From positions 1 to 64,000 of the forward strand of contig JAEYPB010000004.1 in the NCBI GenBank assembly GCA_023411175.1: a stretch of 64,000 nucleotides of DNA. The letters are read 5' to 3'. Position numbers and translations under genes: made by a program. Source of the DNA: Bacillota bacterium. GTDB taxonomy: Bacteria > Bacillota > Clostridia > Christensenellales > Aristaeellaceae. The notes beneath the pieces were generated by a model, which saw only the letters and a program-made list of their open reading frames with translations, had not been told where the DNA came from and did not search any database. This document shows positions 63,889-64,000 of this stretch, one piece after another (the stretch's first letter is position 1; each line of letters starts with the position of its first letter).

Positions 63889-64000
63889 ACATGTCTGTAT
63901 TGGTATCTGAGAGCCAATGCATGATTAAATGGATGCATTTGAAAAGGCAAAGCCGCTCCTCATAGGCGGGCCATTGGCCAGTCTATTTTTGTTGCACCAC

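Overview
This window is high-GC, gene-dense chromosomal DNA. It most likely comes from a Gram-positive Clostridia member (Bacillota; an order such as Christensenellales would fit, but this is inference). The evidence is the gene families present (VanW-like proteins, two LCP cell-wall ligases, DUF3048/YerB, DUF3842, a class II PTS IIC, a MoxR-DUF58-transglutaminase operon), AGGAGG-type ribosome sites and TTGACA/TATAAT promoters. There is no outer-membrane machinery. No rRNA, tRNA, CRISPR array, complete insertion sequence or prophage was seen.

Left part (1-25 kb). A biotin carrier fragment and a carboxyltransferase alpha subunit belong to a biotin-dependent decarboxylase. A long leftward transcription unit runs polA-coaE-lytic transglycosylase-peptide-type binding lipoprotein-Gfo/Idh oxidoreductase-heparinase II/III-like protein-class II aldolase, with most junctions overlapping or under 40 nt. 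Divergent from it are a small secreted protein and topB. Then come an EamA transporter, a leftward MoxR-DUF58-transglutaminase operon, acpS, two adjacent secreted proteins that each carry two VanW-like modules, and an rRNA methyltransferase, pseudouridine synthase and small membrane protein set.

Middle (24-45 kb). There is an orphan PTS IIC with a clear promoter and a palindrome in it, and a PhoB/PhoR-type two-component system. A leftward operon holds a CARDB-like membrane-anchored protein, DUF2461, a phosphohexomutase homologue without its catalytic serine, and transketolase. Next are DUF3842-flippase-like-SpoU, a divergent amidohydrolase, two acetyltransferases and a methyltransferase. A 1018-residue membrane GGDEF/EAL protein and a secreted peptidoglycan-binding protein close this part.

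Right part (45.6-64 kb). This is a surface-polysaccharide locus. It contains a secreted Ig-like repeat protein, an LCP ligase, a priming sugar-phosphate transferase, a radical SAM/SPASM protein, a GT4 glycosyltransferase, LicD, a GT2 glycosyltransferase, a Wzy-type polymerase, a Wzx-type flippase, the dTDP-L-rhamnose genes in A-C-B-D order, then DUF3048 and a second LCP ligase. The locus has been remodelled. The cytidylyltransferase and epimerase genes behind licD are broken, and a decayed 3' piece of a second priming transferase lies upstream of the first LCP gene. The most unusual intact proteins are the serine-less phosphomutase homologue and the four VanW modules that all lack the family's cysteine.
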